Assembly (NCBI GenBank): GCA_025451595.1
Contig: JANWKD010000106.1
Span: forward strand, 1-7,227
DNA from: Candidatus Babeliales bacterium
GTDB lineage: Bacteria > Babelota > Babeliae > Babelales > JANWKD01
Reading direction: 5' to 3'
DNA length: 7,227 nt
How positions within the stretch are numbered: position 1 is the stretch's first letter; every line of letters begins with the position of its first letter. Position numbers and translations under genes: made by a program. Shown piece after piece: positions 6,153 to 7,227 of this stretch. A model generated the notes under the pieces. It searched no databases. It was given only the letters and a program-made list of their open reading frames with translations, and was not told the origin of the DNA.

Positions 6153-7130
6153 GTGAAGAACTATTTAATAAAATTATTGCTAACCATATGTACCATAGTT
6201 ACCGCTCAAGCGATGGAGCGATCTTATTCACAACAATTACGAAAAGCTTATCTACCACGAGTATATATAGATCAGTTTGTAAGTACTTCAAACCCTGTCA
6301 TAGCACTCAAAATACTAAAGGAAAATCCATGGTTAATGCAAGAAATTCCTGATTGGAAGGCAAGGTTGCATGAAAAGTTTCCTTATTTGCCAGAAAAAGT
6401 AATTGAAGAGGGATTTTATTTTTTAAACAATCAACACGCAATCGACTTATTTCGTAAAAATAATCCAGTTTTAAAAGAACAAGAGATTTCTGATTTTTTC
6501 GATTTTTTAGGAAGTCCTGATATTGAATTTCTTTTTAAATACCTTATTGTAGGTCATGATCCCAATTCTGTGTATTCAAAAGTCAGTCATGTTATGAAAA
6601 AAACTATTTTATTCACTGCAATAGATTATAAACGAAATGATTTGGTACAATTGCTTCTTGATAGTGGAGCAAATGTAAATCAAACTGCTCAACCAGGTAA
6701 TATTACGCCATTAATGTTTGCAATCATAGCTGGCAATAAAGCAATAGTACCAATATTAATTAATTATGGCGCAGATATTAATGCAGTTGATAACTATGGT
6801 AGGAATGCACTATTATATGCGTTATATAAAGATGATTATCGTTTAGCAAGTTTATTAATAAAAGCAGGGGCAGATATCAGCTTAAAGGCAATCGAAAAAT
6901 TAAAATCTGGTATAGAAAATTCTAAATGGAAAGATATGCGTTATTTTGTCGCTGAAATGAATGATTCAAATAAGTGGCGTAAAGCATTATCAGATTTAGA
7001 ATCCTTTTCGGTTGAGAAAGCATTAAAAGGATATGCTATTTCAAAAAGACTTTATGAAAAGCCATCAGAAAAAGGAGCAGGGCTTAAAGAACTTTTAAAA
7101 TTTCACTCAACTATAGCTAATTCCTTATAA
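6153..7130 (+). CDS. Exported ankyrin-repeat protein
   Basis: The 325-residue protein starts with a classical signal peptide: K2 and K7, a hydrophobic core (8-17) and a likely cleavage after AQA (18-20). Residues about 21-148 form a helical region with no recognised domain. Three ankyrin repeats follow: about 150-180 (LVQLLLDSGANVN), 182-213 (GNITPLMFAIIAGNKA...GADIN) and 215-245 (YGRNALLYALYKDD...AGADIS). A charged helical tail closes the protein. Ankyrin repeats mediate protein-protein binding, and exported ones in intracellular bacteria are often aimed at host proteins; the partner cannot be read from the sequence. The start is GTG, supported by AAAAGGGG just upstream; an ATG at residue 21 would delete the signal. 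It lies 106 bp after mraY on the same strand and 73 bp before a transposase-like gene. Confidence 0.88.
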   Translation: MKNYLIKLLLTICTIVTAQAMERSYSQQLRKAYLPRVYIDQFVSTSNPVIALKILKENPWLMQEIPDWKARLHEKFPYLPEKVIEEGFYFLNNQHAIDLFRKNNPVLKEQEISDFFDFLGSPDIEFLFKYLIVGHDPNSVYSKVSHVMKKTILFTAIDYKRNDLVQLLLDSGANVNQTAQPGNITPLMFAIIAGNKAIVPILINYGADINAVDNYGRNALLYALYKDDYRLASLLIKAGADISLKAIEKLKSGIENSKWKDMRYFVAEMNDSNKWRKALSDLESFSVEKALKGYAISKRLYEKPSEKGAGLKELLKFHSTIANSL

Positions 7131-7168
7131 ATGAAGACAAATTATTTGGTGTACTAAGACCATATTTT

Positions 7169-7177
7169 TGGTATATT
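7169..7177 (+). promoter_or_regulatory. Extended -10 promoter candidate before the transposase-like gene
   Basis: TGG followed by TATATT matches the extended -10 pattern (TGn-TATAAT with one mismatch) about 26 bp before the ATG at 7204. No good -35 is present at normal spacing. Confidence 0.3.
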
Positions 7178-7203
7178 ACTTTTAAATTAAAGGAGTACAA
7201 AAA

Positions 7204-7227
7204 ATGGCAGCACCATATAGTTATGAT
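7204..7227 (+). CDS. Start of a probable IS630-family transposase (cut by the window edge)
   Basis: Only eight codons are visible, reading MAAPYSYD. This resembles the common N-terminus of IS630-family (DDE) transposases, where a PYSxDLR-like stretch precedes a helix-turn-helix. The ATG has a strong ribosome binding site, AAAGGAG (7189-7195), with 8-nt spacing. The upstream 50 bp contain an inverted pair TGTACT (7150-7155) and AGTACA (7194-7199) and a near-repeat of TTTGGT, which could belong to the element's left end. Eight residues are too few to prove the family. Confidence 0.5.

Noticed and set aside
6134..6352. A 72-codon plus-strand frame overlapping the ankyrin gene
   Set aside because: It is out of frame with a clear signal peptide and ankyrin gene, and its TTG-or-other start region lies over the ribosome binding site of that gene.
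1..7227. CRISPR arrays, tRNA or rRNA genes, and a multi-gene defence system
   Set aside because: No regularly spaced repeats, no cloverleaf-like or rRNA segments, and no nuclease, helicase, methylase or toxin-antitoxin motifs were seen in any gene.

Overview
The window looks like a piece of the chromosome of an AT-rich, host-associated bacterium with a peptidoglycan-based envelope. The best fit is an intracellular symbiont or parasite of protists, such as candidate phylum Dependentiae (TM6) or a comparable lineage. This is an inference from gene content: conserved housekeeping genes (lgt, mnmG, mraY) are scattered singly among exported proteins of unknown function, including one with eukaryote-style C2H2 zinc fingers and one with ankyrin repeats. 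No rRNA or other taxonomic marker is present to confirm it.

Left part (about 29-4081, all on the minus strand, so read from right to left): mnmG (tRNA wobble-uridine modification) is followed after 23 bp by a gene for an exported protein with a long low-complexity linker. After 75 bp comes a gene for an exported protein with two C2H2-type zinc fingers, whose last 50 bp overlap the start of lgt (prolipoprotein diacylglyceryl transferase). The spacing suggests one transcript, mnmG to lgt, probably started from a promoter just upstream of mnmG.

Middle (4082-4981): a 191-bp gap with a promoter candidate and a small hairpin, then a minus-strand gene for a 167-residue exported protein of unknown function, then a 205-bp divergent intergenic region. 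That region carries a consensus TTGACA -35 box facing left, a consensus TATAAT -10 box facing right, and a perfect 12-bp palindrome between them, which looks like a shared control region.

Right part (4982-7227, plus strand): mraY (lipid I synthesis for peptidoglycan), standing outside its usual division and cell-wall cluster; a GTG-started gene for an exported ankyrin-repeat protein; and at the edge the first eight codons of a gene that resembles the start of IS630-family transposases, so the window probably stops just inside an insertion sequence.

MnmG serves translation. Lgt and MraY serve the envelope (lipoprotein maturation and peptidoglycan precursors). Four of the five other genes encode proteins with N-terminal export signals, which fits an organism that sends many proteins toward its envelope or host. 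No CRISPR array, tRNA or rRNA gene was seen, and there is no gene-free stretch above 300 bp.
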